The translations under genes were made by a program, and so were the position numbers. Below are positions 34,205 to 43,021 of a stretch of DNA of 64,000 nt, piece by piece; position 1 is the first letter of the stretch; every line of letters begins with the position of its first letter. The DNA is taken from the NCBI GenBank assembly GCA_964564025.1, contig CAZLZO010000004.1:8265-72264 (forward strand), written 5' to 3'. Origin of the DNA: DRYM01 sp964564025 (lineage in GTDB: Archaea; Thermoproteota; Thermoprotei_A; EX4484-217-1). The notes under the pieces were generated by a model. It saw only the letters and a program-made list of their open reading frames with translations. It searched no databases and was not told the origin of the DNA.

Positions 34205-35101
34205 TCACCTCTTAATTCCACCAACATATATTCTTAAGAGCAGTTTCTGCGATGTACTGAAGAATATGAGTGTCGGTATGGTAAAGAATAGACCTAACGC
34301 TGAAAGCAACCCCCAGTCTATGAATTTGTACTCACCTATCATATGATATATTAGTACCGGTAGTGTGTAATATGCTTCATTTTTAACATATGTGAAGACA
34401 AGTATGAATTCAGACCATCCAGCTAGAAACGAGAATATAGATATTGCACCTATTCCTGGAAGAACTTGAGGTAAGATTACACTTCTCCAAGCTCTCCATC
34501 TACTACAGCCATCAACTAAAGCAGCCCATTCGATATCCCAAGGTATTGCGTCGAAAAAGCCTTTAATAATCCATGTTGCCATAGGTATTTCTAAGCCAGC
34601 CTTAATAAGCATTATTCCAACTAAGGTCATGAATCCTTTACCATAAAGTCCAAGTTTATTTAGAATTACGAAAAGCGCTATGAGAAGTATGATGCTTGGA
34701 AATGCATGAAGAGCTATTATGTATTCCATTAGTGGAGTTCTCCCTTTAAACTCCATTCTTGATAAAGCATAACCTCCTAAAACGCTTACGAAAACAACTA
34801 ATCCTGAAACACCTAAAGCCAATGCTAATGTGTTAAATGTTATAGGCCAAATGTTTGGGTATTCTTTAAGGCCCATTTTCAACGAGGACCAAAGGAATCT
34901 CCAATTATTAAGCGTAAGTCCTGAAGGTAAAATTCCCATTATTACTTTGCTGCTAAAACTTTGCATGAAAAGCCATAGAATCATGGTCCAAATCGGTATG
35001 AGCGGTATAACAGCTATTATAATTACCACTAGGTACTTAGCCGTAGTCCACAGTAACGCTCTAGTTCTACTATACCTTATAGTTTTCGAAGACTTCACCA
35101 T
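34205..35101 (-). CDS. Sugar ABC transporter permease (MalG type)
   Basis: The 298-residue inner-membrane subunit has about six helices. The cytoplasmic EAA loop reads AALVDGCSRWRAWRSVILPQ with the conserved Gly; it contacts the ATPase. The extra N-terminal segment is basic. It sits 7 bases ahead of the ATPase gene and 3 bases after the MalF-type gene. Confidence 0.94.
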   Translation of the reverse strand: MVKSSKTIRYSRTRALLWTTAKYLVVIIIAVIPLIPIWTMILWLFMQSFSSKVIMGILPSGLTLNNWRFLWSSLKMGLKEYPNIWPITFNTLALALGVSGLVVFVSVLGGYALSRMEFKGRTPLMEYIIALHAFPSIILLIALFVILNKLGLYGKGFMTLVGIMLIKAGLEIPMATWIIKGFFDAIPWDIEWAALVDGCSRWRAWRSVILPQVLPGIGAISIFSFLAGWSEFILVFTYVKNEAYYTLPVLIYHMIGEYKFIDWGLLSALGLFFTIPTLIFFSTSQKLLLRIYVGGIKR

Positions 35102-35104
35102 ATC

Positions 35105-36118
35105 TTACACCTCTATTCTTGAAGGTGCCATTAGCTTCTTAAAGCCGAATATCTTAAAGTAAATGTATATTAAGACTATGCCTACGATAACAAGTACTAA
35201 GGAAATTGCTGAAGCATAACCGTAAGCATATTCGCTAAAAGCTTTCGAGTAAGAATATAATGACCAAACCATAACTCCTGCTGCTTTAGCTATTCCTGCA
35301 TATCCTCCTCCACCACCAGAACCCCATATCATAAGTATGTACTCATAAGATGCTAAGAGGCTAAGCGTCTGCCATGAAATTACGAAAAGCATAGGCCATT
35401 TAAGTAGTGGTATAATAATATTCTTTGCAACTTGAAAATCAGAGGCTCCATCAACTAATGCAGCATTTATGAGGTCAGGAGGTATGGACTTTATTGCAGC
35501 AGTATAGACTATCATTCCGAAACTTGCGCCAACATAGCCATTAACTATTATCATAAGTAGTTGTGAAAAAGGTTTATCAAGAAGCCAGCTGCTTGGAAGC
35601 ATACTTTCAGGAATGCCAACCATCATAAGCATACGGTTTAGAAGACCATAATCAGGGTCTATGAACCAATTCCATAGGAGAGCATAGATTATTCCAGGCA
35701 TGATTCTAGGTATAAGCCATGAAACCCTTAGAAACATGGAAAGGATTTCATTCTTAATGAAGTAAGCTATGGATATTGAAAGAAATAATGCATAAAAAGC
35801 ATTTATTGAAAGAACACTTACAACATAAAGTACTGTGATCTTTAATACTTCACTTATGTAAGGGTCTTCTCCAAGGAATATTTTTCTAAAATTATTAATT
35901 GTCAGGTGAACTTCTGGTGTAAAGAAGTCTCTTATGAAAGCTAGAAAGTTCTTTATTGAAAGATCTGTAAAACCTAAATAAACTGTGAGAACTACGGGAG
36001 CTATCCATGAGAGAAATATCATTGTTAACATGGGAGCTAGGAAAAGCCACGGAAGAATTCTTCTGCTGATTTTTGCTTTTTCACGCCCGTAGCTGTAAAC
36101 CTCGTTTTTTGAAGCCAT
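35105..36118 (-). CDS. Sugar ABC transporter permease (MalF type)
   Basis: The 337-residue permease has about six membrane helices and an EAA loop AALVDGASDFQVAKNIIIPL. It pairs with the MalG-type subunit to form the channel. ATG at 36118. The binding-protein gene lies 55 bases upstream in the same operon. Confidence 0.94.
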   Translation of the reverse strand: MASKNEVYSYGREKAKISRRILPWLFLAPMLTMIFLSWIAPVVLTVYLGFTDLSIKNFLAFIRDFFTPEVHLTINNFRKIFLGEDPYISEVLKITVLYVVSVLSINAFYALFLSISIAYFIKNEILSMFLRVSWLIPRIMPGIIYALLWNWFIDPDYGLLNRMLMMVGIPESMLPSSWLLDKPFSQLLMIIVNGYVGASFGMIVYTAAIKSIPPDLINAALVDGASDFQVAKNIIIPLLKWPMLFVISWQTLSLLASYEYILMIWGSGGGGGYAGIAKAAGVMVWSLYSYSKAFSEYAYGYASAISLVLVIVGIVLIYIYFKIFGFKKLMAPSRIEV

Positions 36119-36173
36119 GCTAATAACCCCTTAATTGAATTGATGTTAAAAAAAGAGGGTTTGTATTCAGGTT

Positions 36174-37616
36174 TTACTCTTTTATTATTAATTCATCACC
36201 TAGTTCTGTCTTTAATGTTGAAACCATTTCTTCAAGCGCTTGCTCCGGTGTTGCCTCTCCCTTTTCAACCTTCGTTATAGCTGTTATCCACGCGTCCTTG
36301 TATGCGCCGAATTTCGGATGTATAGGCTCCACTGAGGTGTAATCAAGCATGTAGGCTACTTCGCTATGGAACTTTGATTCCTTATATAATGGTACTTCTA
36401 ATGTTGTTGATCTTACTGGTAAGTGACCGCTGTAAACAGCATGTTCAGCATCCAATGGTGCCGATGTAGCTAACGTTATTAGTAGGAATGCTAGCTCAGG
36501 ATACTTAGACTGTGATGTTACATAGTATAGGTACGGACTCGACAACGTCATAGGTTTAAGTCCTGACTCAGGCGCTGGTACTAATGCGAACCCTATGTTC
36601 TCCCACTCGTAATCCTCTGTTAAGTTGCCTAGTGTTTCATGGTATGGTACTCTTTGCCACTCAGCCCAGTGCCATGTTCCACCGAACCAGAACAGTACTC
36701 TTCCATTAACGAAGTCGCTATGTATTTTTCTCCATGAAGTACCTATCATGTCTGGTGGTAGTACCTTGTGTACTTGCGCCATATCGTATAGTGTTTGTAG
36801 CATTTTTAACATAGCGTTTTTATCTAGAACTAACTTGCCTGTTGCTGGATCCTGAAGTATTCCTCCATACTGGTAGTACAATATTATGAATGGTGTTCCT
36901 CCGAAGTTTGGCCTATGATAGAAGCCCCATTCAACTAGCCCTTTGTCCATAGCTTCCTTAGCTACCTCTACTAAGTCTTTAAGTGTTACTTCACCTTTCA
37001 GTATTTTCTCCGGTAAGGCGTTAATTTCCTCTTCACTCCATCCTAACTGTCTTAGAACATCTTTTCTAAAGTATAGTGGTCTAGCTTCGGTATCTTGTGG
37101 TAGAGCCCATATCTTACCCTTGTATGTAACGGAGTTCCATAGTACTGGTACTACGTCTTCAAGTAGCATCTCATATTTGCTAATGTAGTCGTCAAGTGAA
37201 ATAACGTAGCCTCCATCAGCTAATGCAGCAAGGTTCTTCATGGCTATAATGTCTGGTGCTTCTCCAGCAGCAAAAGCGGCAGTTAATTTATCCATGTAGT
37301 CTCCTCTAAAGAACCGTTTTTCAACTTCTATTCTAACGCTGGCTCCAGCTGCTTCAAGCATTTTATTTAGTATTTCAGCTGCTTTTTCGACGTTATTTAC
37401 TCTTGTCACATCAACAGGAGATCCTGAAGCCCAAACTCTAATCTTGATAACTTCGGGTGCTGCTGCAGCTGTTACAGTTTGTGTTACAGTTGTTGTAATA
37501 GTCGTTGTTACCGCTTCTGTTGGGGGTGCTGCTTGCTGCATTGCTAGGAATATTGCACCTATTATTGCTAACACTACGATTACGGCTATTATTATAGCGA
37601 GCGTGCTTTTCTCCAT
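36174..37616 (-). CDS. Sugar ABC transporter substrate-binding lipo/membrane-anchored protein
   Basis: This extracellular binding protein (about 480 residues) starts with a hydrophobic anchor (STLAIIIAVIVVLAIIGAIFL), followed by a Thr-rich linker (TTTITTTVTQTVTAAAA) typical of thermophilic archaeal solute-binding proteins. A family 1 binding fold follows with VEKGEATPEQALEEM at the end. ATG at 37616 (MEKSTL) fits better than the GTG at 37628, though neither has ideal spacing to GGTGAGG. As the first gene it is probably the most highly expressed. The transported sugar is unknown. Confidence 0.92.
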   Translation of the reverse strand: MEKSTLAIIIAVIVVLAIIGAIFLAMQQAAPPTEAVTTTITTTVTQTVTAAAAPEVIKIRVWASGSPVDVTRVNNVEKAAEILNKMLEAAGASVRIEVEKRFFRGDYMDKLTAAFAAGEAPDIIAMKNLAALADGGYVISLDDYISKYEMLLEDVVPVLWNSVTYKGKIWALPQDTEARPLYFRKDVLRQLGWSEEEINALPEKILKGEVTLKDLVEVAKEAMDKGLVEWGFYHRPNFGGTPFIILYYQYGGILQDPATGKLVLDKNAMLKMLQTLYDMAQVHKVLPPDMIGTSWRKIHSDFVNGRVLFWFGGTWHWAEWQRVPYHETLGNLTEDYEWENIGFALVPAPESGLKPMTLSSPYLYYVTSQSKYPELAFLLITLATSAPLDAEHAVYSGHLPVRSTTLEVPLYKESKFHSEVAYMLDYTSVEPIHPKFGAYKDAWITAITKVEKGEATPEQALEEMVSTLKTELGDELIIKE

Positions 37617-37836
37617 GGCCTCACCCACACCCCTTCACATACAACCTTGTTTTGATTTTAAGTTCGAGATTCAAATGAAGGGTACAGTTACTTTTGCAAG
37701 AATACTGGTAAGACCGTGTATATTATATCAGTAAGACTATTTAAGCATTAAGCTGTAAACCATTATAGAACCGACTTTACAAATAAAAAGACAAAGATAT
37801 GACATTAGATTTTTCTATCAACCTATTTAATATCAA

Positions 37837-38622
37837 CTATCTAGCGTGGGTATCGCTTATGTGAATATGCTGATAAACCATTATGGCGCTTTCACCATAA
37901 ACTTTCCTTGCGTTCTCCAATGTTAGAACTTTCTCAGGCTTACCTACAATATAGAAGCTCCTATTAAGTAGCAGAACAAGATCAGTGTATGAAAGTAGAA
38001 GCATAGGATCGTGACTCGTCACAATAACTAACTTCCTCTTTGAAAGAGAAACTATGAAATTAGCTAGTTCAGCCTTACCTACAGGGTCAACTGCGGAAAG
38101 AGGTTCATCCATTATAAGTATTGGCGGGTCATGAACGATAGCTCTAGCTATAAGTACTCTCTGTCTTTGCCCCCCAGATAGCTTCCAAAAGCTCTTATGC
38201 CACGCGTTTTTAGGCAAGCCGACTATCTTTAAAACCTTGGATACTATTTCAAACGTCTGCTTTCCACCATAGAGCCGAGGCCACTTCTTTTTATAGAGTA
38301 AGTATGATGACTCAACAAGCTCCCAAGCAGTCACAGGATAGTGCATATGTGCTTCCGGAAAAATCTGTGGAACATAACCTATAAATGAACCTGCTTTACT
38401 AGGATTACTTGTTACATCAACATCATTTATGATTACCTTGCCCTTCATAGGCTTAAGTAGCCCCAAAATAACCTTAAGTAGAGTAGTTTTACCAGCACCA
38501 TTAGGACCTAAAATCTGTATAAGCCCTGAACCATTAAATCTCATCGATAAATTCTCGATCACCAAGTTTCCATCGTACCCTGCAGTAACATTATCTATCA
38601 TTATTGAGGGCACAAGGATCAC
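37837..38622 (-). CDS. Metal ABC transporter ATP-binding protein (ZnuC/MntA-like)
   Basis: The ATPase has Walker A GPNGAGKTTLLK, signature LSGGQRQRVLIARA, Walker B ILIMDEPLSAVDP and a His switch TSHDP. It belongs to the zinc/manganese-type family. The open frame extends to 38664, but the TATA element at 38641-38650 puts the transcript start at about 38620, so GTG at 38622 is the likely leaderless start. It is divergent from the binding protein and permease genes it must work with. Confidence 0.92.
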   Translation of the reverse strand: MILVPSIMIDNVTAGYDGNLVIENLSMRFNGSGLIQILGPNGAGKTTLLKVILGLLKPMKGKVIINDVDVTSNPSKAGSFIGYVPQIFPEAHMHYPVTAWELVESSYLLYKKKWPRLYGGKQTFEIVSKVLKIVGLPKNAWHKSFWKLSGGQRQRVLIARAIVHDPPILIMDEPLSAVDPVGKAELANFIVSLSKRKLVIVTSHDPMLLLSYTDLVLLLNRSFYIVGKPEKVLTLENARKVYGESAIMVYQHIHISDTHAR

Positions 38623-38623
38623 C

Positions 38624-38663
38624 TGTGCACAATTCTCGTTAAATTTATATAGAAATGTGCACA
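38624..38663. promoter_or_regulatory. Divergent promoter with two TGTGCACA palindromes (metal-responsive operator)
   Basis: Two perfect 8-base palindromes TGTGCACA lie at 38624-38631 and 38656-38663, 32 bases centre to centre. Between them is one TATA-like element AAATTTATATA (38641-38651) that reads on both strands. Each palindrome falls between TATA and a start codon (GTG 38622 minus, ATG 38681 plus), where a bound repressor would block both transcripts. The NikR-like regulator at the end of the plus operon is the obvious candidate, by inference. Confidence 0.65.
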
Positions 38664-38680
38664 TTTAAAACTGTTTAGGT

Positions 38681-39694
38681 ATGCTAAAAATGTCCGCTAA
38701 GAAAACATTGTATATCACAGTTTTAGCGTTTATGTGGATAGTTATGGCAATTATGCTAACACCTATTTTAGGAGAGAGTTCTTCAAATAGCTTACATGTT
38801 ATTGTCACATTCCCTAACTTAGTATACGATGTGGAACCCTTACTTTGTAAAGGCGATACCATTTACCCCATAGCCCCCATGGGTATTGACCCCCACGAGT
38901 ATCAGCTCACACCCAGCGACGTAAACGAATTGAGAAAAGCCGATATTATTATTTCGACAGGGCATGCCCCCTTCGAAAAGAGTATTGAGGAGAAATTAGG
39001 AGAGGAAATTAAAGGGGAAATAATCATTATACCTAAAATACCTGGCATAAAAATTTTAACTAATCCTGCAACAGGAAATCCCAATTACCACATGCCCATA
39101 TATGATCCTGAAAATTACAAAGTATTTATAAAGTATGTTGCAGACATGCTTGCAAAAAGGAGGCCCGAATGTGCGTATTACTATAATGAAAAAGCCTCCG
39201 AAATAATATCTAAAATAGACTTACTTATTAAAAACACTCCTAAACTTAATGTTAAAGCCGTTGCTGATACTCCAACCATACAATATGCAATAACATGGTT
39301 AAATGTTAATTTAAAATATTTACTAATTAAAGAACATGAAGCACCAGCATCACCAAAAGATATCGAAAATGTTTTAAAGGCCATTGAGGAAGGCGAAATA
39401 AAGTTAGTCATTATTAACAATCCTCCTAGACAAAAAGCCTCTCAAATGCTAAAAGAAATTGCTGAAGAAAAAAACCTACCAATACTTTATGTTCCTATAG
39501 CATTTAGTGAAGGAAGTTTTCTAGAAAAACTTTCGGAAATATCTAGGGAAGCTTGGAGCATAAGTGAAACGATTTCAAAAACAAATTTAGGTGTTAAAGC
39601 AGGGTCTCCAGGCACTCTTAGTTACGAATTACTGATGCCAATAGTATTGGCTATAGTTGTTATAGCTTTCGTAATAATTAAGCTGAGAAGGTGA
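38681..39694 (+). CDS. Metal ABC transporter substrate-binding protein (ZnuA/TroA-like)
   Basis: The 337 residues have an N-terminal signal helix (about 8-28) and a C-terminal anchor helix (VLAIVVIAFVIIKLRR), so it is tethered at both ends or anchored at the C-terminus after cleavage. The TroA-type metal site includes DPHEYQLTPSD and GHAPFEK, and YHMPIYD supplies a further His. The metal (Zn, Mn or Ni) cannot be told. ATG at 38681 or 38690. Its stop overlaps the permease start by 4 bases. Confidence 0.9.
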   Translation: MLKMSAKKTLYITVLAFMWIVMAIMLTPILGESSSNSLHVIVTFPNLVYDVEPLLCKGDTIYPIAPMGIDPHEYQLTPSDVNELRKADIIISTGHAPFEKSIEEKLGEEIKGEIIIIPKIPGIKILTNPATGNPNYHMPIYDPENYKVFIKYVADMLAKRRPECAYYYNEKASEIISKIDLLIKNTPKLNVKAVADTPTIQYAITWLNVNLKYLLIKEHEAPASPKDIENVLKAIEEGEIKLVIINNPPRQKASQMLKEIAEEKNLPILYVPIAFSEGSFLEKLSEISREAWSISETISKTNLGVKAGSPGTLSYELLMPIVLAIVVIAFVIIKLRR

Positions 39695-40584
39695 AGATTA
39701 TGTATGTAAAACGCTTTATCATAACAAGATTAACTATTTTCACATTAATAGTTTTATCCGCCATTATCATTATATCGATGTTAATTGTAAATGTAAAATG
39801 GACTTTAATAATGGTAATTGCTGCTTTAACATATGGTTTCCTAAGTCCTGTAATTGCCGCTAGGAGATTGTATTTTCTAGCTAGTGCTTCTCCTCACTCA
39901 GCGATGCTTGCAGCAGTTTTAGCAATACCATTAGCCAGATTTATAGGTGTAATTGATGAATATTTTTATGCAATAATCTTAGGTTTGTTCTTAACATATA
40001 TTGTTGGATACTTAATATATAAGGGAGTAGATCCGGATACGGCAACAGCATCTTTCGTTGCATTCACTGCTTCTGCAAGCGTTCTAGCAATATACTATGT
40101 TTTAACAAGTTTCCCTATAGAAGCAAATATTTGGGCTATAATAGTCGGCGACCCTTTGCTTGCAGGATGGAATGATGTACTTTATGCACTCATTATTGCC
40201 TCAATTACAATAACTCTCGTAATATTAACTTGTAGGGAGCAAATATGTATGGGTATTGATAAGGATTATGTGAAGTTAGCGGGTGTGAATGTAAAGGTTT
40301 ATGACTGGGTTCTTTTCACGCTTCTAGGATTAGCAACTGTAGCTCTAATTAGAATTGTTGGTTTCGTACTAGAACACGTATTAATACTATTACCAGCAGC
40401 TATAGCAACCACAGTGTCTGAAAGTGCTAAAGGAGCAATGTACTTAAGCATTATTTCAAGCCTCATAGCAAGTATTTTGGGATTGCATTTAGCAGTTTTC
40501 TTAGGCTTAGCGCCAGCCGGAATGACAGGTTTAACTCTTTTAACACTATATTTGGTTGCAATGCTTACTAAGAGGTGGAAATAA
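39691..40584 (+). CDS. Metal ABC transporter permease (ZnuB-like)
   Basis: This 297-residue ABC-3 family permease has about eight to nine hydrophobic helices. Typical features are ARRLYFLASASPHSAMLA near helix 2 and an AGVNVKVYDWVLF segment after the third cytoplasmic loop. Its ends overlap the binding-protein gene by 4 bases and the regulator gene by 1 base (TAATG), so all three are translationally coupled. Confidence 0.93.
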   Translation: MKIMYVKRFIITRLTIFTLIVLSAIIIISMLIVNVKWTLIMVIAALTYGFLSPVIAARRLYFLASASPHSAMLAAVLAIPLARFIGVIDEYFYAIILGLFLTYIVGYLIYKGVDPDTATASFVAFTASASVLAIYYVLTSFPIEANIWAIIVGDPLLAGWNDVLYALIIASITITLVILTCREQICMGIDKDYVKLAGVNVKVYDWVLFTLLGLATVALIRIVGFVLEHVLILLPAAIATTVSESAKGAMYLSIISSLIASILGLHLAVFLGLAPAGMTGLTLLTLYLVAMLTKRWK

Positions 40585-40991
40585 TGACTAATCCTATTAC
40601 CATAAAGAAAAGAAGATTTGGAATATCCATTCCAGAACCTTTAGCGCAGAATTTAGATAAACTCGCTAGAAAACTTAATTCAAACAGGTCAGAAATAATT
40701 CGCCAAGCACTTAAAGAATATATCCATGATTATTTACATTACCTAGTACCTCATGAATGTCGAGGAGTATTGATAATTCTTGGCGGAAAAGCTCATGAGA
40801 GACTTTTAAAGATAGTAGAGGAATATCATACCATAATATGCAACTACAGTCACACACATGCTGAAAAACACTGCATAAATACTTTAATAGTATCTGGACA
40901 GTCAAGTAAAATAGCTGAGCTACATAGGAGATTATGTGAAATCCCGGGCGTTAGGGTAAGATATATTCCTATATCCTACGATATTACATGA
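40584..40991 (+). CDS. nikR: NikR-like CopG-family metal-responsive regulator
   Basis: The 135-residue protein has an N-terminal ribbon-helix-helix (RFGISIPEPLAQNLDKLAR, then SEIIRQALKEYI) and a C-terminal ACT-like metal domain with HTHAEKHC. The His-x-His and Cys ligands of NikR are present, but the distance from HxH to Cys is one residue shorter than in E. coli NikR. An upstream His (in EEYHT) may complete the site. ATG at 40584 follows AGGTGG. As the last gene of the uptake operon it probably autoregulates through the TGTGCACA operators. The C/D RNA starts in its stop codon. Confidence 0.9.
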   Translation: MTNPITIKKRRFGISIPEPLAQNLDKLARKLNSNRSEIIRQALKEYIHDYLHYLVPHECRGVLIILGGKAHERLLKIVEEYHTIICNYSHTHAEKHCINTLIVSGQSSKIAELHRRLCEIPGVRVRYIPISYDIT

Positions 40992-41041
40992 TGAACGACC
41001 AATCTACTGAGTTAAGTGATGAATAAGCTATAATCTGACGG
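40985..41041 (+). ncRNA. Box C/D guide sRNA (all four boxes perfect), overlapping nikR stop
   Basis: Box C ATGATGA (40988-40994) includes the nikR stop codon TGA (40989-40991). It is followed by a 12-base guide (acgaccaatcta), D' CTGA (41007-41010), a 5-base spacer, C' GTGATGA (41016-41022), a 12-base guide (ataagctataat) and D CTGA (41035-41038). Every box matches consensus and both guides have the standard length. The RNA is probably processed from the metal-uptake transcript. Confidence 0.85.
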
Positions 41042-41065
41042 CTAATGAAGTATTAAGAAAAATAA

Positions 41066-41128
41066 TTTTCAGTGAGGGGACCATTCATCATAGTGTTCAG
41101 AGGGACAGCTATCGTTCATCATCATTAA
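41066..41128 (-). ncRNA. Box C/D guide sRNA (all four boxes perfect)
   Basis: On the minus strand box C ATGATGA (in ATGATGATGA, 41125-41116) is followed by the guide acgatagctgtccct, D' CTGA (41100-41097), a 5-base spacer, C' ATGATGA (41091-41085), a 12-base guide (atggtcccctca) and D CTGA (41072-41069). AATT on each side may close the terminal stem. It lies just downstream of proC (same strand) and faces the plus-strand C/D RNA 25 bases away. Confidence 0.85.
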
Positions 41129-41974
41129 TTATGTAAGTCCCAGCTCTCTTCTAACATAACTATCTATTTCAGCACCTATTTCTCTTGAACGCTTATAAGA
41201 CTCCTCAACAGTTTTCATTAGTGCTGCTTTAACACCTTCAGACTCCATAACCATAAGTCCCCTTATAGTCGTTCCTGCAGGAGTTGTAACTTCATCTCTT
41301 ATTTCCGCTGGATGCACTCTTACATTCTTGAGAAGCATGGATGTTCCTTCAAGAACATCAAGTATTCCTTGGTAGGCAAGGTCTCTAGGCATTCCTGAAG
41401 CTACTGCACCTAAAACCAAGGCGTCAACTATTTCAGCTATAAAAGCGGGTCCGCTTCCAACAAGTCCTGTCCATACGTCTAAGTATTCTTCAGGTACCCA
41501 AAAAACAGTCCCTAAACACTTAAAGAGCTCCTCAACGGCTTCTCTATGTTCTCCGAACTCGTCTAAAGCTGATATGGCTGTAGCTGCTCTTCTAACTAAC
41601 GCATTAATGTTTGGCATAGCTCTGTAAATTTCGACATTTTCGCCTAATACGTCCTTAAGAGTCCTCATTTTCACACCAGCCATTATTGAAACTACTGTTT
41701 TATTTTTCCACGAGCTCTTTCTAACTTGCCTAATGACTGTAGGGAAGTGATGAGGCTTAACACTTAATACCACGATTTCAGCTTCTCTAACAGCTTTATC
41801 ATTATCCTTAGTTGCGTTAGCACCTAACTTCATAGCGTACCTTAATGTTTCATCTCTTCTTCCTGTAGCTATTATTTTAACATCGACACAGCTCCTCAAA
41901 GCCTTAATTATTGCAGAGCCTATTTTACCAGCACCTATAATAGCTACTGAGCCTACATCTTTCAATGAGGACAT
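41129..41974 (-). CDS. proC: Pyrroline-5-carboxylate reductase
   Basis: The last step of proline synthesis, NAD(P)H-dependent. The 281 residues have an N-terminal dinucleotide fold (VAIIGAGKIGSAIIKAL), PNINALVRRAATAIS and the C-terminal signature DEVTTPAGTTIRGLMVME. Length is normal. ATG at 41974. The gene is followed on the same strand by a box C/D RNA. Confidence 0.95.
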   Translation of the reverse strand: MSSLKDVGSVAIIGAGKIGSAIIKALRSCVDVKIIATGRRDETLRYAMKLGANATKDNDKAVREAEIVVLSVKPHHFPTVIRQVRKSSWKNKTVVSIMAGVKMRTLKDVLGENVEIYRAMPNINALVRRAATAISALDEFGEHREAVEELFKCLGTVFWVPEEYLDVWTGLVGSGPAFIAEIVDALVLGAVASGMPRDLAYQGILDVLEGTSMLLKNVRVHPAEIRDEVTTPAGTTIRGLMVMESEGVKAALMKTVEESYKRSREIGAEIDSYVRRELGLT

Positions 41975-42215
41975 AATAGCACCTTCAATCAGTTCTACCT
42001 TAAATAGAGGACATGTAGGTATAAACTTTATCTTCGGAATTATTAATGTTTTATCATAAATATAGTGTTTGACAGGAGAATAGCTAAAATACCCACTAGG
42101 CTACATAGGTATAATAAGTAAGAATCATCCTAGCGTTACGTATTAGCGTTAGGAAAATACACTAATGAAGCTTAGTACATAGTAAAATTCTCGGAAACAG
42201 TTATGAGGAGGTTTA

Positions 42216-42926
42216 ATGTTAAACATGGATAAGTTAAATATCAAAGTAATATTCTTCGACATAGGTAGTACGCTATATGAAGTTAAGACTTATGAGAAGC
42301 CTAAATGGGCTACATTAGTATCATTAGAATTAGGTAAGCTAGGATACAATATTGACTATGAAGAAATTTTAGAAGCGTATAAATTAGCTAGAGAGGATTT
42401 GAAAAGCATCATTATACCTGTGGAGCTTTGGCATTTAGCAATACTTTCGTTAATGCTAAATACCCTAAACATTATACCTAAACCTAAAATTGTTAGAAGA
42501 GTATACAAGGCATTTATCAAGGCTCTAGCAGAATCTTTTTACATAGATCCTGAAGCATTAAAAGTGTTCACTGAGCTTAAAGATTTGGGGTTAAGGATAG
42601 GTATTATTTCTAATTCCTCTTCAGACGATGTAGTATATGAAGTACTACTTCGGGATGGTTTATTAAGCTACGTTGATGTCTTAGTAACTTCTCAACAAGT
42701 TTCATGGAAAAAACCGAATCCTAGAATCTTCCACTATGCATGTAAATTAGCTTCAGTGGAACCTAGAGAAGCAGCTCACGTAGGTGACGACCCATATGCT
42801 GATGTCATTGGTGCGAAAACAGCAGGCCTTTATGCTATTCAAAAACTTACTATAAACAATAAAGCTTCACCATATGCAGACTATGTAATACATAAACTTA
42901 GTGAGCTCTTAGATATTTTAACTTAA
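42216..42926 (+). CDS. HAD-superfamily hydrolase
   Basis: The 236-residue protein has a motif I FFDIGSTLYEV in which the first Asp is present but the usual second Asp (DxD) is Gly, then IISNSS (motif II), WKKPNPRIFH (motif III Lys) and HVGDDPYADVIGAKTAG (motif IV). The Asp-to-Gly change occurs in several archaeal HAD lines of the phosphoglycolate-phosphatase/dehalogenase type. ATG at 42216 follows a strong GGAGG. Substrate unknown. Confidence 0.87.
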   Translation: MLNMDKLNIKVIFFDIGSTLYEVKTYEKPKWATLVSLELGKLGYNIDYEEILEAYKLAREDLKSIIIPVELWHLAILSLMLNTLNIIPKPKIVRRVYKAFIKALAESFYIDPEALKVFTELKDLGLRIGIISNSSSDDVVYEVLLRDGLLSYVDVLVTSQQVSWKKPNPRIFHYACKLASVEPREAAHVGDDPYADVIGAKTAGLYAIQKLTINNKASPYADYVIHKLSELLDILT

Positions 42927-43021
42927 ACTACTAACTTACATTGTCGATCATCAGTCGAATCGTTTAGAATAGAATATATTAGTTTAAGACAAATTCATCA
43001 CGAGACCGAGGAAAACTTGCC

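Noticed and set aside
42080..42190. Repeated TAGCGTTA pair before the HAD gene
   Set aside because: Two 8-base copies (CTAGCGTTACG and TTAGCGTTAGG) lie close together, but there is no dyad or promoter placement that would support an operator.
42935..43000. Minus-strand C/D-like pattern (GTGATGA ... CTGA)
   Set aside because: C and D boxes are 40 bases apart as expected, but the inner boxes are absent and the stretch is an AT-rich promoter region for the zinc-ribbon gene.
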